Positions 1 through 13,863 of a stretch of 64,000 bases of DNA are shown here, piece after piece. The stretch comes from Cucumis sativus. Taxonomy: Eukaryota; Streptophyta; Magnoliopsida; Cucurbitales; Cucurbitaceae. Both the position numbers and the translations under genes were made by a program. The stretch's first letter is position 1. Every line of letters begins with the position of its first letter. The stretch covers positions 868,001-932,000 of the forward strand of contig NC_026661.2 of the NCBI RefSeq assembly GCF_000004075.3, read 5' to 3'. Below the pieces are notes generated by a model. It made no database searches. It was not told where the DNA came from and saw nothing but the letters and a program-made list of their open reading frames with translations.

Positions 1-929
1 TATATTATATGAATGAAACATATTTAAATGTAATGAAACATATAGTATACTACTACTACGAATAACACTCCTCCTCAACAAACAAGTATAAATAATTAGG
101 CAAACCAAACCTATATGATTAAAAATATAATTAGGCAAACCAAACACACATATAAAATTAGCTTCTTTTTCTTAAAAATAAAATATTTTAGCATCAAACA
201 ATAAATTCTAATTAACTAAAGCTTTTAATAAAAGAAAAAAATAACTTTATGCTTTGGAATGACCGTTCTAAATGAATATGATTTAACGATAATTGACTAT
301 GATATTACTTGTTAAAGATAGAAGGTCTTCCTACAAATTTGATTATTAATAGCTTATTGATATTATCATCGTTCATTAAATAGTTCCATTATTTCTAAGG
401 GTCAAACCGAAATGTTAAAGGATTTTCTTAAGAAGAACAAAAAATTTGGGCAAATATTGAGTAAAGAATAAAAAATTGCTACACAATTTTTCATGAATAT
501 TTTGTTAACTTTATCATTTTTAACAATTTTACAATGTTTAAATCTTCCTTTATTTTTTAAAAATTTATTTTTCTAAAAAGATCTTATTATTTATTAAAAT
601 TTTAAATTTATTTTATTTACCACATTTGATCTTAGGCTAAAAGGTTGAGAAATGTAATTTTAAGTTTATTTTATTCTAGCATCCCTAAATTTTCACTTTT
701 AACCTTTTTTTTTTTTTTTTTCATTTCATCAATCAATGGACATTTTCTAATTTAAAAGTTCTCAAAATGGAAACTTGAAGAAAAATTCCTTAAAAACATA
801 CAAACAATGGATCATCATCAACAACAATTTTCTTTTCTCATTTATATATATTTTCTTAACTACATATATATTATCATAAATAAATGAAAGAAGAACAAAA
901 AAAAAAAAAAAGAAAGAAAAAATCAAGTG
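1..929. other. AT-rich spacer downstream of the MYB gene
   Basis: No open frame of interest on either strand. The stretch is AT-rich with poly-A and poly-T runs (for example around 706-721 and 897-912) and probably contains the 3' untranslated region of the neighbouring minus-strand MYB gene. I see no RNA gene or recognisable transposon. Confidence 0.5.
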
Positions 930-2239
930 TCATTTAATCTCCAAACTTCTACAATCCAAAACACAACTTTTTAATCCCAAAAAATCATACCCATTACCAT
1001 TGGCATCACTAGAAGCAATCATTTTACCATTTCCACAGCTGCAGTTCTTACTGTTCTCAAACCCCAAACTGCAAAAAAAGCAAAGACTACTTCTCACTTC
1101 ATTCTTTATCGTCACCCCCGCCGGGTACGGTGGCGGGCTAATTCTAAGGTCGAGATTCAAATCCACTTCTTCTTTTGGTGGAGAAAAGTTATTGATAACT
1201 GGTTTCTTTCTATCTTCCTGATCCTCCAAGGCAGAATTGGAGGCAAAGGATATGGTGGTTGCCGGAGTTTTCACTGAGGATGAGTCAGAGATGGGTCGAT
1301 GAGTTGTTGGGTCGATTCCCCGACTTAAGAGCTTTCGTTTTATATGAGTGTTCCAGTAGTTCTTTATCTCATTATCAGTTCTTCCCGGTAGTCTTCCCGC
1401 TATCAAAGACCATCTGTGTCGATGAAATAAAAAGTGCCCATTAATCAATTGAAGAAAATAAATGCTTCTGCAGATTTTGAACACTCTTGAATCTTAAAAA
1501 TGAATAGTTTCTTTTTCTTTGTTTTTGTTTTCATAATATCAAAGTGCTTAGAAATTGAAATATAAAAACAACCTAAATTTTTTATTATTTCCCCCTATGT
1601 TTTTTCAGAACATAAATTAAAATCAAGCACTACTAATTCATCAATTTTTACTTCCGAAATCATCTACTACTACTACATCTAAAACTAAGTATATAACATC
1701 CTCTCTCTTATTTTTTTTTCTATTCAATTTTAACATCTTACTTCTAAAGCAATATTTATACTGTTTAGACTTTAAAAAGTTAAAAAAAATTAGAAATAAA
1801 AAATAGTTACATTTAAACAATTAGTGTACTCAATTTTATGGTTTCAGAAAAAACCAGAAAACAAAAGACGTCAGGCAATAACTTTGAAATTGAAATGCAA
1901 ATCAAAAGGTTCAAAATTTAAAAGACGAACAATATGGTGTATTGTAAAGAAAAATAGGTAAGTAATTAAAGCAAACCTGTTTCCAAGGAGGCTATGGAGT
2001 TTGATGATAAGGTCATCTTCATGTTGAGTGAAATTGCCACGCTTAAGATCAGGGCGTAGATAATTAATCCACCGGAGACGGCAACTCTTACCGCAACGGA
2101 GGAGACCGGCGGCCTTAGGAAGTGAGCGCCAGCAGCCCTCGCCGTGAGCTTTGATATAAGCAATAAGACGGTCATCTTCTTCCTTTGTCCATGCCCCTTT
2201 GTTTGTATGAGCCTTCTCACAACAAGGAGATCTTCCCAT
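930..2239 (-). CDS. MYB4: R2R3-MYB transcription repressor, subgroup 4 (MYB4/MYB308-like)
   Basis: Exons 2239-1977 and 1413-930 join across a GT-AG intron that splits an Arg codon of repeat R3 (AG|A), the usual second-intron position in R2R3-MYBs; the result is 248 residues. R2 (about 14-61) and R3 (about 67-112) are complete, and R3 carries the bHLH-interaction signature starting [14 protein letters not shown]. The tail has an EAR repression motif [10 protein letters not shown] (173-182), a Cys-rich zinc-finger-like motif (C199, C202, C212, C214) and a C-terminal DFLGL/LEIK block. These three tail motifs define the subgroup-4 repressors, which in other plants down-regulate phenylpropanoid genes such as C4H; the target here is inferred. 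The start follows the invariant [11 protein letters not shown] opening. The subgroup is secure; orthology to one Arabidopsis member is not. Confidence 0.93.
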
Positions 2240-3654
2240 GGGAAAACAAAAACCAAAAAGAAAAAGAAGAAAAGATTTGGGAATCTTGAAATAAGGAGAA
2301 ATATATTATTAATACAAGGATGAGAAATAGAGAAAATAATAAAAGGAGGAGGAGGAGGAGTTTGTTGAAAAATTGGAAGTTTATTGTGAAGGAAGGGAGA
2401 AAGGGGCATATGGGGGTTTTAATAGAGTTTTGACTCATTTGAGAGTTTATTAAGAGAGAGAGATTTTGATAAAGCTTCTAGATGTGAGTTGGTAAGATAG
2501 GTTTAATTAGGGAGTGGCAAGTGGGACCTTTCTTTATTTTCATCTTCTTTTTTTTATTTCAAATTCCCATTACTCTTAATACTCTATATTTCATTAAATC
2601 ATGGGGTAAACTTAAGGTAGGTATAAAGTGTGAGACATATAATATATATCAATATATGTCTACTACTCTCTCTTTCTAACTTTATCCTTTTTTTTCTTTT
2701 TCTTTTCTCTCAACTCAATAACACAATACTACACATGAACTTGAGCAAATAAATAATATATAATATCTTTTCACATTATATAAATTATTGGCTAATTCTT
2801 TTTAAATATTATAAAATATTATCACTATCTATCCTTCATTCACATCACCATTTAACCCTATATATTCATAAATATTTTGGTTTATTTTTTAGTTTAGCAT
2901 TTCAAAGTATTTGGTCCATAAAATTTTTAAAAATAGACATATTTGGTCCATAAAATTTCAAAGTATACTCTTTTAGTAATCGGATTTTGAAGAATTATAA
3001 GTTTAGAAGTCCTTGATTTTTTTTTCTATTTATCTAAATAATTAAAAGTCAACAAAAAAAAAAACTTGTAAGTTAATCAAAACATTATTATAGAAAATTT
3101 TAAGAAGATAAAATATGGTTTTGAAATTTTAAGGATAAAATAGAATTTACAAACTAAACTTGCAAGTTAATCAAAACATTATTATAAATATAGTGTTAGT
3201 TGCATGTCCAAATGATAACTATTTTTATTGATCTAAAAGTAGAAATATAATAATAAAATGAACCACACATATATAAATATATTTGTATTGTATTGTTGAA
3301 CCTAACAAATATAGGATTTATTTTGATCTTTATAATAAAAAGTTTCCCTTTCTTTTTTGTTGATGGAAGTTAAAAAAAAGAAAGGTTTCCAAGAAGGTGC
3401 AATTGGTGATATTATGAAAGGGGAAATCAGATTTGGTAACATTAGTTAGCTGAATTTTGTTATGTTGTGAGAAAATGTCACAAAGAGTGGTTTTGAGGGT
3501 ATTTTATTATTATGAATCTTTGTTTAGCAAAAAAAGAAATGTTAGTTGTGAAGTTCTTTATTCTTTAGGTATCATATCATACAAAACCCAAATGCACAGA
3601 AAAGGTTTCTAGAAAAAGTTGGCAGTTTGGTACCAAAAGTAAGATTAGATGATG

Positions 3655-3693
3655 TGTTTGTGTGTGTGTATGTATATATATATATATATTATA
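3655..3693. repeat. TG/TA microsatellite
   Basis: A compound (TG)n-(TA)n dinucleotide tract; a second short TA tract follows near 3728-3740. Likely length-polymorphic, with no sign of function. Confidence 0.7.
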
Positions 3694-5317
3694 TCATGGA
3701 AGGTTAAAAGATATGTATATAAAACAATATATATATATATAAATATATGATTGTGGCCTCTTTCTTTTCTGTTGTGTGTTGGTCCAACTTCCTTTCATTT
3801 TTCAAATATCTATCTCAAATTATAACTTTAATTCATATAGTTCATAATCATTTCAATTTGGTATTTTTGTTTATACAAAACAGAAATTATATATGTTTGG
3901 TGTAACTTTTCTGTCTTTTAAATTTTTTTAACTTTCTTTTATCATAGTTTTAAGAACAAATCTCTAGTTTACAAAAAATAATGAGTTACTTGCTAAACAC
4001 ACTCGTTTTCTTTTTAGAAAAATTAAGAAACAAAAAGCAAATAAGTTATCAAACATACCTTGAATTTTTAAAAGGAGAACACCAACTACCAACTTGAGAT
4101 TGGTAGAGTGAGTTATCATAGTATACTTCATATGTTTAGGATACATGTTCAACCTACAATTAACTACAACAAGAATTAGTTTAAAATTGAATGTACTCCT
4201 AACACTAAAATATTAGAATCAATCCATCAATTATTATTACTTGTTGACTATAATAACCAAGAAACTAAGGGAGTTTAGTTTAGAAGAAAAAAACTTCGGT
4301 TTTGATTCACTAAAACCCACTATCTACTATGTCCCATGGTGTCCTTTCTTCTTCTTAAACTATATCAACTCAAACTTACTGCTGCTGTTCATTACCTGCT
4401 CTCACACTCACATGAAAATGAAACATTTTCACAGCCTTGATTATGATTTGATTCCACACTTGAAAAAAGGAAGTGAAATTAATCAATTGTTGAATAATTA
4501 TGAGCCTCTCCACTCATTTTAAGAGGAGGAAGAAAAAAAATTGGATGCAATCATACCCTACCCAAATATTTAATTTATAATTTGACATGTGACAATTTTT
4601 GTAAGAAAATATTATATGCAAAAAAAGAATAAAATTAAATATTTGAAAGTAAGAATGATTAAAATTTAGTTAAGGAACCAAAACAAACTTTTAAGATAAA
4701 TATAATTTGGAAAAGGAAAAAAAAAGGTGTCCTTTGGAGATAAAGAGAGTATAGGAAAATGGGTGAGGGTGAGAAACAGCATAGAAGCACTATGGGGGTA
4801 ATTTGGTAATGAAAAATATAATAGATACGTACATATATGTATGTATGAGTTAATCACGTGTTTAGGTATTTGAATAAGACACTCGTGGGCCTCTCTCAAA
4901 AAAGCACTTACCTAACTCTCTACTGCTATTCTATCTTTCTTTCTCTATCTCTCTCATGTCAAGAACTGGTGGTTTTAATGTTCTCTACTACCAACTACCG
5001 ACTACTGCTACCCTTTGGGCTTTGATACTAACTTAATCAATAATACTTTCCCTTCTCGTCGGTCGATACCATAGGAATCTTCTTCTACCGATGACTATTA
5101 AAAATTTAACAGCTATTTACCTTTCCAATGAGACGAGAGAGAAATGGATGGATGGATGGTCGGTGTATGTTGACCTGCTGAAAATCTTTTTGTACTATGA
5201 CAACATATCTTATAATGTATAAATAATGTTGATGTGATTGACAATTCGCATTGAAAATTTTATGGTTAGAGCGAAGAATGTACTTTGCTAGATAATGAAA
5301 AGAGGAATGGAATGGCA

Positions 5318-5344
5318 GGCAAGTTGGGCAAGTTGGGCAAGTTG
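5318..5344 (+). repeat. Three tandem copies of a 9-bp unit
   Basis: GGCAAGTTG occurs three times head to tail without mismatch. It lies in non-coding DNA upstream of the MYB gene. Confidence 0.8.
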
Positions 5345-7272
5345 GAGTATTTGATGTTGATTAAGAGAGTAAAGTTTTAAATGTTTTGCTTTGTGGATAT
5401 GCTTCATAGAATCCTTCTACTTGAAGATATGAGTAACAAAAATTTACCTAACTAGGTTACTAGATTAATATTCTTGTTTTTGTTTACTGTATAACAATTT
5501 CTTAATGAAAATTTTAAATCAAACCTAATTTAATGATAGATAAGGCATCGATTATTCTTCACTTTAATTATATGTATTTTTTTCTTGAGTATCAACAATG
5601 GAAGGGGTGAGGAATTAAACCATTTAACTATCTAGATAAGTTTCTTTTCACAAATCTTCAGTATGTTTTCAACTTTATCAAAACAAGTATTTGAATTCTC
5701 CACTAAATACTAAAATAAAAATAAGTAACAAAAATATCGAAACTATTTCACGAGAGAAGATTACCAAACCACAAAAATACAAAAACAAAAGATTAGAGTA
5801 TTTGAATTATATCTAAATGATAAAAAAAAATTTACAAAAAAAGAAAGAATAATCTACACAAAGGGCTTCTAGAGAGATGGAAAGTGGAATATTTGACATA
5901 ATGTGTAATCTTAACATTTATTCTTTTACTTTCTTGTGTTTGGTTTGGTTGTAGGATTTGATGAAATAGTCTAGTCCAAATCTACAAAAAAAGAGAATAG
6001 ACCAAATAGACTATGCTATATAAATATTTCTTTTCTCCTGGGTTTGGTGTGGGTGTGGGGAGAGCAGAAAAAGGTATATAAACAAAATAAGAAAAAATTC
6101 AAATTCAAATCCAACAGAACACAAATACTAAAGAGCTGAAGATTAAGATTTTAATATTGAATCAAAAGGCTACAGTCTGTTGGCTCTACAAATTAAAGTG
6201 TTTTCTAGAATCAATGAAACTTTTCTTTTTGGTTGGTAAGGAAAAGGATTGGGAGTGGGTTGGAAGATGATAAAAGAAACAAAACAGAGAGATTCCACAA
6301 TTCAACAAAAGGCAGCTGTTTGTTATTGTGTGGATACCCACCACCACCCACAAGCCCCTCCTTGTAAATACCAAAAGAAAAAGGGCACTAAAATCATTCT
6401 GTTTATGGTGTCCATTCCATCTACTGGATATCTTTTCTAAAATAGTTAGTTAAGTTGTCCATCTTTTGGTTCATTTCATTTTGGCTGTTTTTGACCACCT
6501 TCATTCAATATTTTATTATCTTATATCATCTCACCACTCTCGTCTTATTCCTTCATCAAATTCAAGGATCAATACTATTCCTCGAGCTTCAATATAAGAC
6601 CAAAAAAATTCTCTTTTTGTGGTGAAGGATACTATATATATAATAGTACTAAAGAAGAGAGAACATAGTTGGAGTGAAAAAGAAAAGGGGCGACTCTAAA
6701 CAATTTCGTTAGTTAATAAAGAAGGATCCCAACTATTAATATGTTTTAAAAATAATCAAAGCCCAAGGCTTTAAGCCAAAGAAAGGCGCACACTTGAATC
6801 ACACCTTATATTATGAATCTCACCTTTTCAAGGTCGGGACCCAGACAGACAGCTTGAGCTTAGGCAGGTGCCCCGGAGGGCTTATAAAAACACTGCCAAC
6901 ATATAAGGGGAAAAAAAAACGGTGCTCTAATAATTGTTTGTTGAATCTGACTGCAACAACCGCCAATTTATCCTAAAGTGAACTGAAGGATTTGTATACA
7001 AGAAGTTAGAAATTACCTGAAATAAATCATCAGATATGAGGTCACGATCTGAAAAATGGGCAACAAGAAATTTCACAACGGATTAAACATATAAAGCAAG
7101 ACATAAATTTTTTATGTTATGATGATAGTCTTGCAGAGTGATTGTGTTTATAAGGCTAATACATAGAATCAGGTATATAAAGTATCAGATCACAAGTGCA
7201 TAACTTTCCAGGTCTAGAAATGAACTCAATAGTGAATGCTATATAGACAACTAGTCGACCTTGCTACCATAG

Positions 7273-10200
7273 TTACTTCGATTTTTTGCGGACTTCATAT
7301 AAGTAGCTCAGAATTACCACAGCAGCTGCAACCGCAACTCCAACAGCACCCTGTGCTAATACGATGCTGTCTTTCACAATCGCCTTAGCAGAACCTGGAG
7401 TGAACCCAAGCTCCGAAAGTTTCTTGTGTGATGCAGCATAATCTTTGAAGAATGCATCTTCATCCTGTACAAATTGGCAAAAACATAATAAGAAATAACT
7501 CAATATATATGGTAACTCAATAGAAGAATGGCTTAGTCATATTCATTACTTCCTTAAACTATGGCATAAATTTCAAATGGATCTTAATTTCCAGTTATCA
7601 ATTATATTAGTATTAGAACTATCATTTAATTGTTGGATCGTTTCTTTAAAATCTGTCATGTCATAAATGTGACTGATACAATGTACCATAATCATAATCA
7701 TTAATTCTAAAGACCCATATAGCCTACCAAGTTTTCAACAAATACATGATCGCTCATTGGTATTGACATGAGTTCAGTCTCTGACTCTCTAGAGGTCAGA
7801 GGCTCAATACTCCACCCTGCAGTTTTACAAAAAAAAATGAAAGGCACGATTCTGTGACCGATTCTGTGACCTAATCCCCTACCCACAGTTGTACTAAAAA
7901 AATCCACTCCCATGACCTTCTGAGAAACTATTCACACCGGCCAGTTCTAAAGTTCTAAAGTTCTAATTGGTCGTATTCTTTTAACTAGTTCCTCTATTTA
8001 GGTCACTTCAAAGTCCAAACCAAGCCGATTCTTTATTTAAAGATTGAATTAATTAGACTACAGAACTTTTAATTTCCTCTTATGGTGGAAAACTAGCACA
8101 TTTTCCCGCTTTTCCATAATGCATAAAAGACCTTACTTTGGCATACAATTCCACATATTGGCGGAACTCAGGATCTTCAAGTAAAGCCTTGTCCGTAGGA
8201 AGTTTTAATAATCCCTCTGCTTCTCCTTTCAACAGTTCCCTATCAACATCAAATTGCAAACAATTAAAAATAACATTATGCATGGCCTATTAAAATGATA
8301 CAGGGATTAGTCTGAGATGTAGCTCAAGTCCTACACAAAGTATGAGTTATCAAACTTCAAAGGATCCTCTGTCCAGGGTCCATCAAAACCAGATCTCTCC
8401 GGATGTGCTCTTCCCTATAACATCAGAATTCACAACATATGATTCAATTAGTAATACAAAAATAAACCAATGCAAGAATAAGATGTGTGAAGAAATTACC
8501 AAAGTGTGACCCCCGGATAATGCAACAATATCCTTGTCAGACAGGCCCATCCTATAAAAAATGTCACGCAGATGCGGTGCACCTATCACCAAAATTAGAA
8601 AAAGGCTAACATTTAAGAAATCAAATTTGATAAGTGACAATTTCATAACAAAACTTGAGCACGACAGCAAAAATGCACAAAACTTATAGAATTTGAACGT
8701 ATCTTTATCATAAAACCCAGGGAGAAAATAAGAAGCAACTTCCAGTGAAGTACAAATAACGAGGACAAAATATTTTATTAAAAAGCAGTCTAAACATGAA
8801 TTATCATGTCGAAAAACATATAGGACGTTTTAGAAAACTATTGAGGTTTACGCCTTGAGACTTGCCTCGAGGTAAGACACTACGTTTTAGCCTTGAGACT
8901 TACAGCTTTGTTGAATCATATGAGGCTTACACCTTTCTGAAAGGCACTTAGGCTTAAGACCTCTATGTCTCGCCTAGTGATTAGAAAAATAATAGTGATT
9001 TGCCTAATTTTTAAGAAATAGTAAGGTTTGAGTTGTGACAATTTGAACTAGGACTATTTTTATTGCTGTGACCTTAAGAATGCTGAGAGCAGACATATAT
9101 AGTATAAATAAATCCTATTACTAATAATAGCATTATTAATGATGATGAAGATGTCCTTTTAAAATTTAGTATTAAGTGAAGATTATGCGGGAGATGTTTC
9201 TTTCTACACTTTTATATGATTATCATGTTTAGCAATACTTGATTATACCAATTTAGGTTTTGTAAAGTGTATTTAATTCATTATTTGAGGCTTATGCTTC
9301 ATACCACCTTGAGGCTTACGCCTCCCTCTTGAAGAGGAAAAGCTTCAAGGCTGCCTTTTAACCTTTCAAAAAATTGGCATATACTGCGATAGTATTAACA
9401 ATATCAACATGATTAAATCACATTCTAGGTTGCGGCACTGGCACCTTACGATTCCATATAGAACCTCTAAGCCGACCAAACATCTACGACTTACTTTACT
9501 CTCATCTTAAACACAAGAGCCACAATTTTATGTAAAATTGTGCAACTAATTAAAACACGATAAACAATTGCAGATCTTCCATTTCTCTCTTTGACAAATG
9601 ATTATAAAATAAAATAAACCAGTTAGCTCGAAACTCAACCATAATAGTTTTATTCACACTAGATGCAGAGAAGATATTCAGATATCATTCACTTTGCAGG
9701 ACTGCAGGAAACTACGTACAAGATAAAGGTATTATTATACCTTTTTTAGCATCAGGAAGTTGGCCTTCCTTAGGACAAATGTTTGAATCCTGAGAACAAA
9801 GGATTTAGTTATTACTGGAACAAATAATATAACCAGCAGCTGACATTCACAAAGTAAACAAATAAATTACTGTACCTTTCTACCGGGAACAAAGTCAATG
9901 GTGGGGCCTCCAGTGACCTCAACAGCAACAACGCCAGCTAGCTGAATTGAGTACATTTTAAACACTATCAGACCTTAGTCAATTGTACAAGCTCTATAGC
10001 ATTGATGAATTGAGAAAACTTGATAATCTCATTGTTCTTGCCATAGTAGATGCATTGTAATGGATAACAATCTCTAAGTATGCCTTGGTAAATAATAATT
10101 AAAAATTTATTGATGCTAAGATCAGGTAAAAGTGATTTTCTGAAACTCTAGTATCTGCATTTGCCTAAAGTTCACATCGTCACTAGGTACTGCTCCATGA

Positions 10201-11865
10201 CAGGCACCACCTTTTGGTCAGGGAGGCTATAGGAACAAATATATGAAAATAGCATCCCATTTTTATTTTGGAGTGAGATGGGGAGCAAATGTGATCAGAG
10301 TTTATGGCCAATTTCTCCCCAACTCCGAATGCAACTTATAACAAAATAGTTTACCATTGCCAAAAAGATTCAACAATACTGATTACAGTACATGACATTT
10401 ATACTTTTAAAGTTAATTCAACGACTTTGTCAGTGTTATACAATCTTCCTATTACAATTTGCACTTTTTATCAAGCTTTTATCTAGGAGTTATGAAAATG
10501 TATATGTAAAATAGATTCTTAAAATACAAACTTAGGCACATATACCATATGAACGCATGCATCTTTTCCACTATAAAGAAATAAAAAAAATCACAGTACG
10601 TACAACTATGCTAATAAAATTTCAATGACAACATATTTCTCACGTTAAGATTAACAAAAAAGCAAACTTCAAACACGCTGAAGCAGCATAATCTTCTATA
10701 ACATATATATCAACCCCATAAACAAAAACGGTAGACCTGTTCACCTAATCTCAATTTATATATTGTTGATAAAAAAAAACATATTTCTCATGCTAAGATT
10801 TAAAACGCATGTGATTCCTTTAATGCAGATTCCATTCAATTCCACATAAAATAAGGTTAAACCAAGCGTCGTAGAATTACAAAAATGCAGGCATATCAAT
10901 AGTACCATAACAGTTGCAATTACCTGGTACAGGTCTGCATAAGTAATCTTCGGATGTTTAGACTTCACTTCCTCTGTTATTAAAGAAAGAAGCAATCACC
11001 AACATCAAGAAATATCAGTTGTCAACAATCATTAGGAGAGACAAAAACACTGTAGAATTTCCTATACTTGAAGTGCAAGTCAAATATGTTAATTTGCAAT
11101 ACTTAGTGAACATTGACGATAAATAAGAAAAAATCTTGAAACGACACCATTGTAATTTTGAATCTAACAACAGTGGGGATACTTGGAACGTTACTCAGAT
11201 AAATTATTAGATTGACTTTCGGTTTGCATGACCCACAACGCAAAGAAGAAAAAAGTAAAGGAGTAAAAAAAGCATACCACAAAAATCAATAGCTTTTTTC
11301 AGTCCATTATTAGAACCATGAGAAAACTCCTCCTCGTTCCTAATCGATCCATTAGGTCCACCAATTTTCGTAACCACATCGTAAGTGCCAGCGTCATGCC
11401 AACTACAAAAGACAGAACAGTGCTTGAAACATTAGAAAACAAAATTGCTACAATCATCCATCATCAAAATCAAAGAGAAAGCAAAGCTTCATTCAACAGA
11501 AATGAGAAAAACAGCGAGATGAAAGAATTCCTAATAATCTCATCCATGCAATTCCAGCAAAAAAAAAAAAAAAAAAAACACAGCAGAAATCAACAACAAC
11601 AAACTAAATGAAGAAAAGTCAACTGTCCGTCTATTTTCATTCAATCAACCGAAGTGGATAGAGAAATGAAATAACAATCCAAGAGATATAAAACGAGTAT
11701 TCGTGATAATAATTGAAAATAGTCAATGAAAGTCAATGTAAAGAGAGCATACGCCAAACGAAGCATGATGGGAGCACAATTCCGATTAGCAATGAGAGCG
11801 CGAAGGTCACGGCGAGCCTTGTCGATCTCCTTGAGGTATTCAGTGTCTACGACGGGCAAGGCCAT
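7273..11865 (-). CDS. APX3: L-ascorbate peroxidase, peroxisomal membrane type (APX3-like)
   Basis: Nine exons: 11865-11753, 11402-11278, 10973-10924, 9941-9876, 9789-9741, 8582-8500, 8414-8335, 8239-8137 and 7464-7273. All junctions are GT-AG and close in frame at 286 residues, the normal APX3 length. It reduces hydrogen peroxide to water using ascorbate. The distal haem site LRLAWH (R36, W39, H40) and the proximal ligand in LSGGHTL (H160) are present. The C-terminus has a hydrophobic anchor (about 259-279) followed by a short basic tail, the signal that sends this class to the peroxisomal membrane with the catalytic domain in the cytosol. The start opens [11 protein letters not shown], typical of the family. 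Intron 5 (between the exons at 9741 and 8582) is about 1.16 kb and contains a dispersed repeat. Confidence 0.97.
8820..9365. repeat. Dispersed GCCTTGAGGCTTA-type repeat inside an APX intron
   Basis: The largest APX intron holds many variants of GCCTTGAG, GAGGCTTA and AAGGC in both orientations (8845-8990 and 9285-9365). A related piece lies at about 6755-6800, downstream of the gene. This self-complementary style is common in dicot dispersed repeats; I cannot name the family. Confidence 0.5.
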
Positions 11866-12094
11866 GGGAGGAGGGTAGAGAGGACCGAAAGGGAGGGCGT
11901 TTGATTCGTAGAGAAGAGAGATTAGCTAAGGAAGAAGATGAAGAATTATTGATGGAGGAATGGAAATTGTAGTTAGTATAAAGAGAAAGGAGAGTGAAGG
12001 AGAGTACCTCGAAGTTAGCAAAAAATCTGCTTCCCCAAATTGTTCTGATAATGCGACCTTCAAAGCTCATCCTTTGGGCCACGAACCGCCACAT

Positions 12095-12102
12095 GTATTT
12101 AT
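12095..12102 (-). promoter_or_regulatory. Candidate TATA box of the APX gene
   Basis: TATAAATA read on the minus strand, 230 bp upstream of the APX start codon. This predicts a start near 12065-12070 and a leader of about 200 nt. No other TATA-like site is better placed. Confidence 0.5.
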
Positions 12103-12109
12103 ATGAACA

Positions 12110-13863
12110 TTTTCAGTGAACCAAAATTATTTTGCTTTTTTTCTTTTTAATATTTGGTTATTATTAGTTGATTGGAAATTGGAATTCCCACTGCCACATC
12201 AGCCTCCCGGTCTTCTATTGTCACGCCGCTCCTCTTCTTCTTTATTAATATAACTTTTTAACTTCAAAACAAAATAATCCAATCACACCACAAAAATATT
12301 GAGAAAAAATTAGTTAATGACCTATTATTTTGTAGTATGAATACGACGAATATGATAGTATCTAGTCATAATTATCACAGGACTATTAGAGGTTTTTAAC
12401 TTTTAAATTTGTTATTTTTACACTTTGACACAATATTTAAAAATTATAGCAAAATTTTAAGTTCTATTAATAACAAATATTTGATAGTCAATAATAGAAG
12501 TCTATTATCTACGATTGATAGAATAAATTTTTTTTGTTATAACTTGTAAATATTTTAATTTATTTGTTATTTTTAAAATCATTTAAAAAATAGAGTAACA
12601 TGAATCTTATCATAATTTAAAAAATTGTTATTTTTGCAAGTATCCATTTTTTCTACCACTTTATTTCTTCTTCAAGAAAATATTATGTAAAATAAATAAA
12701 TAGGTCAAACACCAAACGTAATAATTTGGAATTATTATTAGGAAAATGGTCAAAAATAGCAAATTTGATAAAATATTTACAACATATAACAGAAATTTCA
12801 AATTTTATACATAATAAAAATTGATAGACATGGATATGCTTCTACTCGTAAATCTATCCGTTTCTATAATAGGTAGAATCCAAAATTTTGATATATCTTG
12901 TAAATTTTTAATTTATTTTGCTATTTTAAAAGATGTCTCTTATTATTATTATAATTTTAGAATCTAATGCATCAATTTTATGTCCTTTTAATGCATAGCT
13001 ATTTACTACTTTGTATGAAAAATTACGTGATAAGATTACATGATAGATTACGTAATGATATGAATGAGAAAATCTATTAGTAGATGTAAGGAAAAGAAGG
13101 AAAGGTAAAGATTTTCCCCTCACAACTTCACATAGATATAGATATTAATTTTGATTTCAAACTTCTATCTTGGAGATTGTTCATTTGTCCCAGAGTTTCA
13201 TGTGTAGTTTTCTTTATATCTAATTTTTCAAAGTTTTACACATTTATAACTTTACTTCTATGTTTTGAATTTGATATACATTTTGTCTCAATTTCAAGCT
13301 ACTTTTAGTCTGTTGTGTATAATTTTCTAGAGCTGATTAATTGAGTTTTGCTTAATTAAAAATATAAAAAGTTTAATTGTACTTATTTTAATTTCATTTA
13401 TGTTTAACAAAATTTAAGAATTAAAGGGTAATTATGTTAAAAAAAACTTAAGTAAAAAGTTTGTTTTTATAAAAATAAAATTTAAATTACGTGTCAATGT
13501 CTAAATTGAAGAAAATAGAAAAAATGCAATCCCAAAATGATATTTAGAAGTGTATGCTACTCTCTAGCTATGCTCATGTAAGGCCACTCTCTCACTTTTT
13601 GACTCAAAAGAGAATGTGGGAAAAAAATCAACATTTCAAGTAACATAATGAAATGTTTTGGTTCTATTACTCTGTTACAAACAAAATATTTGATGATACC
13701 AAACCTAAATTAGGAAAAGGATTTAAATGCCTCTTTAATCATATGGACAATGAAAGAATAAGAAAGGAATTTGCATCAGAAAATGTCTTTCTTGTCTCCT
13801 CCTGTATTCCCCACTTGATCCATAGAAGAGAAGACTGAAAACTAACCAAGAAAAATAGGCAGT
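12110..13863. other. Spacer between APX and SYT2-like gene
   Basis: AT-rich with no supported gene. It includes one small inverted-repeat element (12752-12927) and a related degenerate stretch around 12410-12600. The right edge is the 3' flank of the synaptotagmin gene. Confidence 0.5.
12752..12927. mobile_element. Small element with about 30-bp inverted ends (MITE-like)
   Basis: The left end reads AAAAATAGCAAATTTGATAA and continues to TTTACAA at about 12782. The right end (12898-12927), reverse-complemented, starts AAAATAGCAAAATAAATTAA and also runs to TTTACAA. The 176-bp unit has no coding capacity. It resembles in style, but not in its exact termini, the 190-bp elements at 14631 and 56157. 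Confidence 0.5.

Larger units (their letters stand above)
2440..7272. other. Gene-free spacer between MYB and APX
   Basis: About 4.8 kb with no supported coding region; open frames are short, lack codon structure and resemble nothing I know. It contains the MYB promoter side, TG/TA microsatellites, three perfect copies of a 9-bp unit at 5318-5344, a GCCTT/AAGGC-type dispersed repeat fragment near 6755-6800, and the 3' flank of the APX gene. Confidence 0.5.

Noticed and set aside
1030..1056. Partial match to miR396 (TTCCACAGCT...)
   Set aside because: The match breaks after about ten bases and lies within the MYB coding exon.
1000..1444. Plus-strand frames opposite the MYB second exon
   Set aside because: Shadows of the coding exon on the other strand.
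11840..12094. 84-codon ATG frame upstream of and overlapping the APX start
   Set aside because: Its ATG lies directly at the predicted TATA box and therefore upstream of the expected transcript start. No domain is visible.
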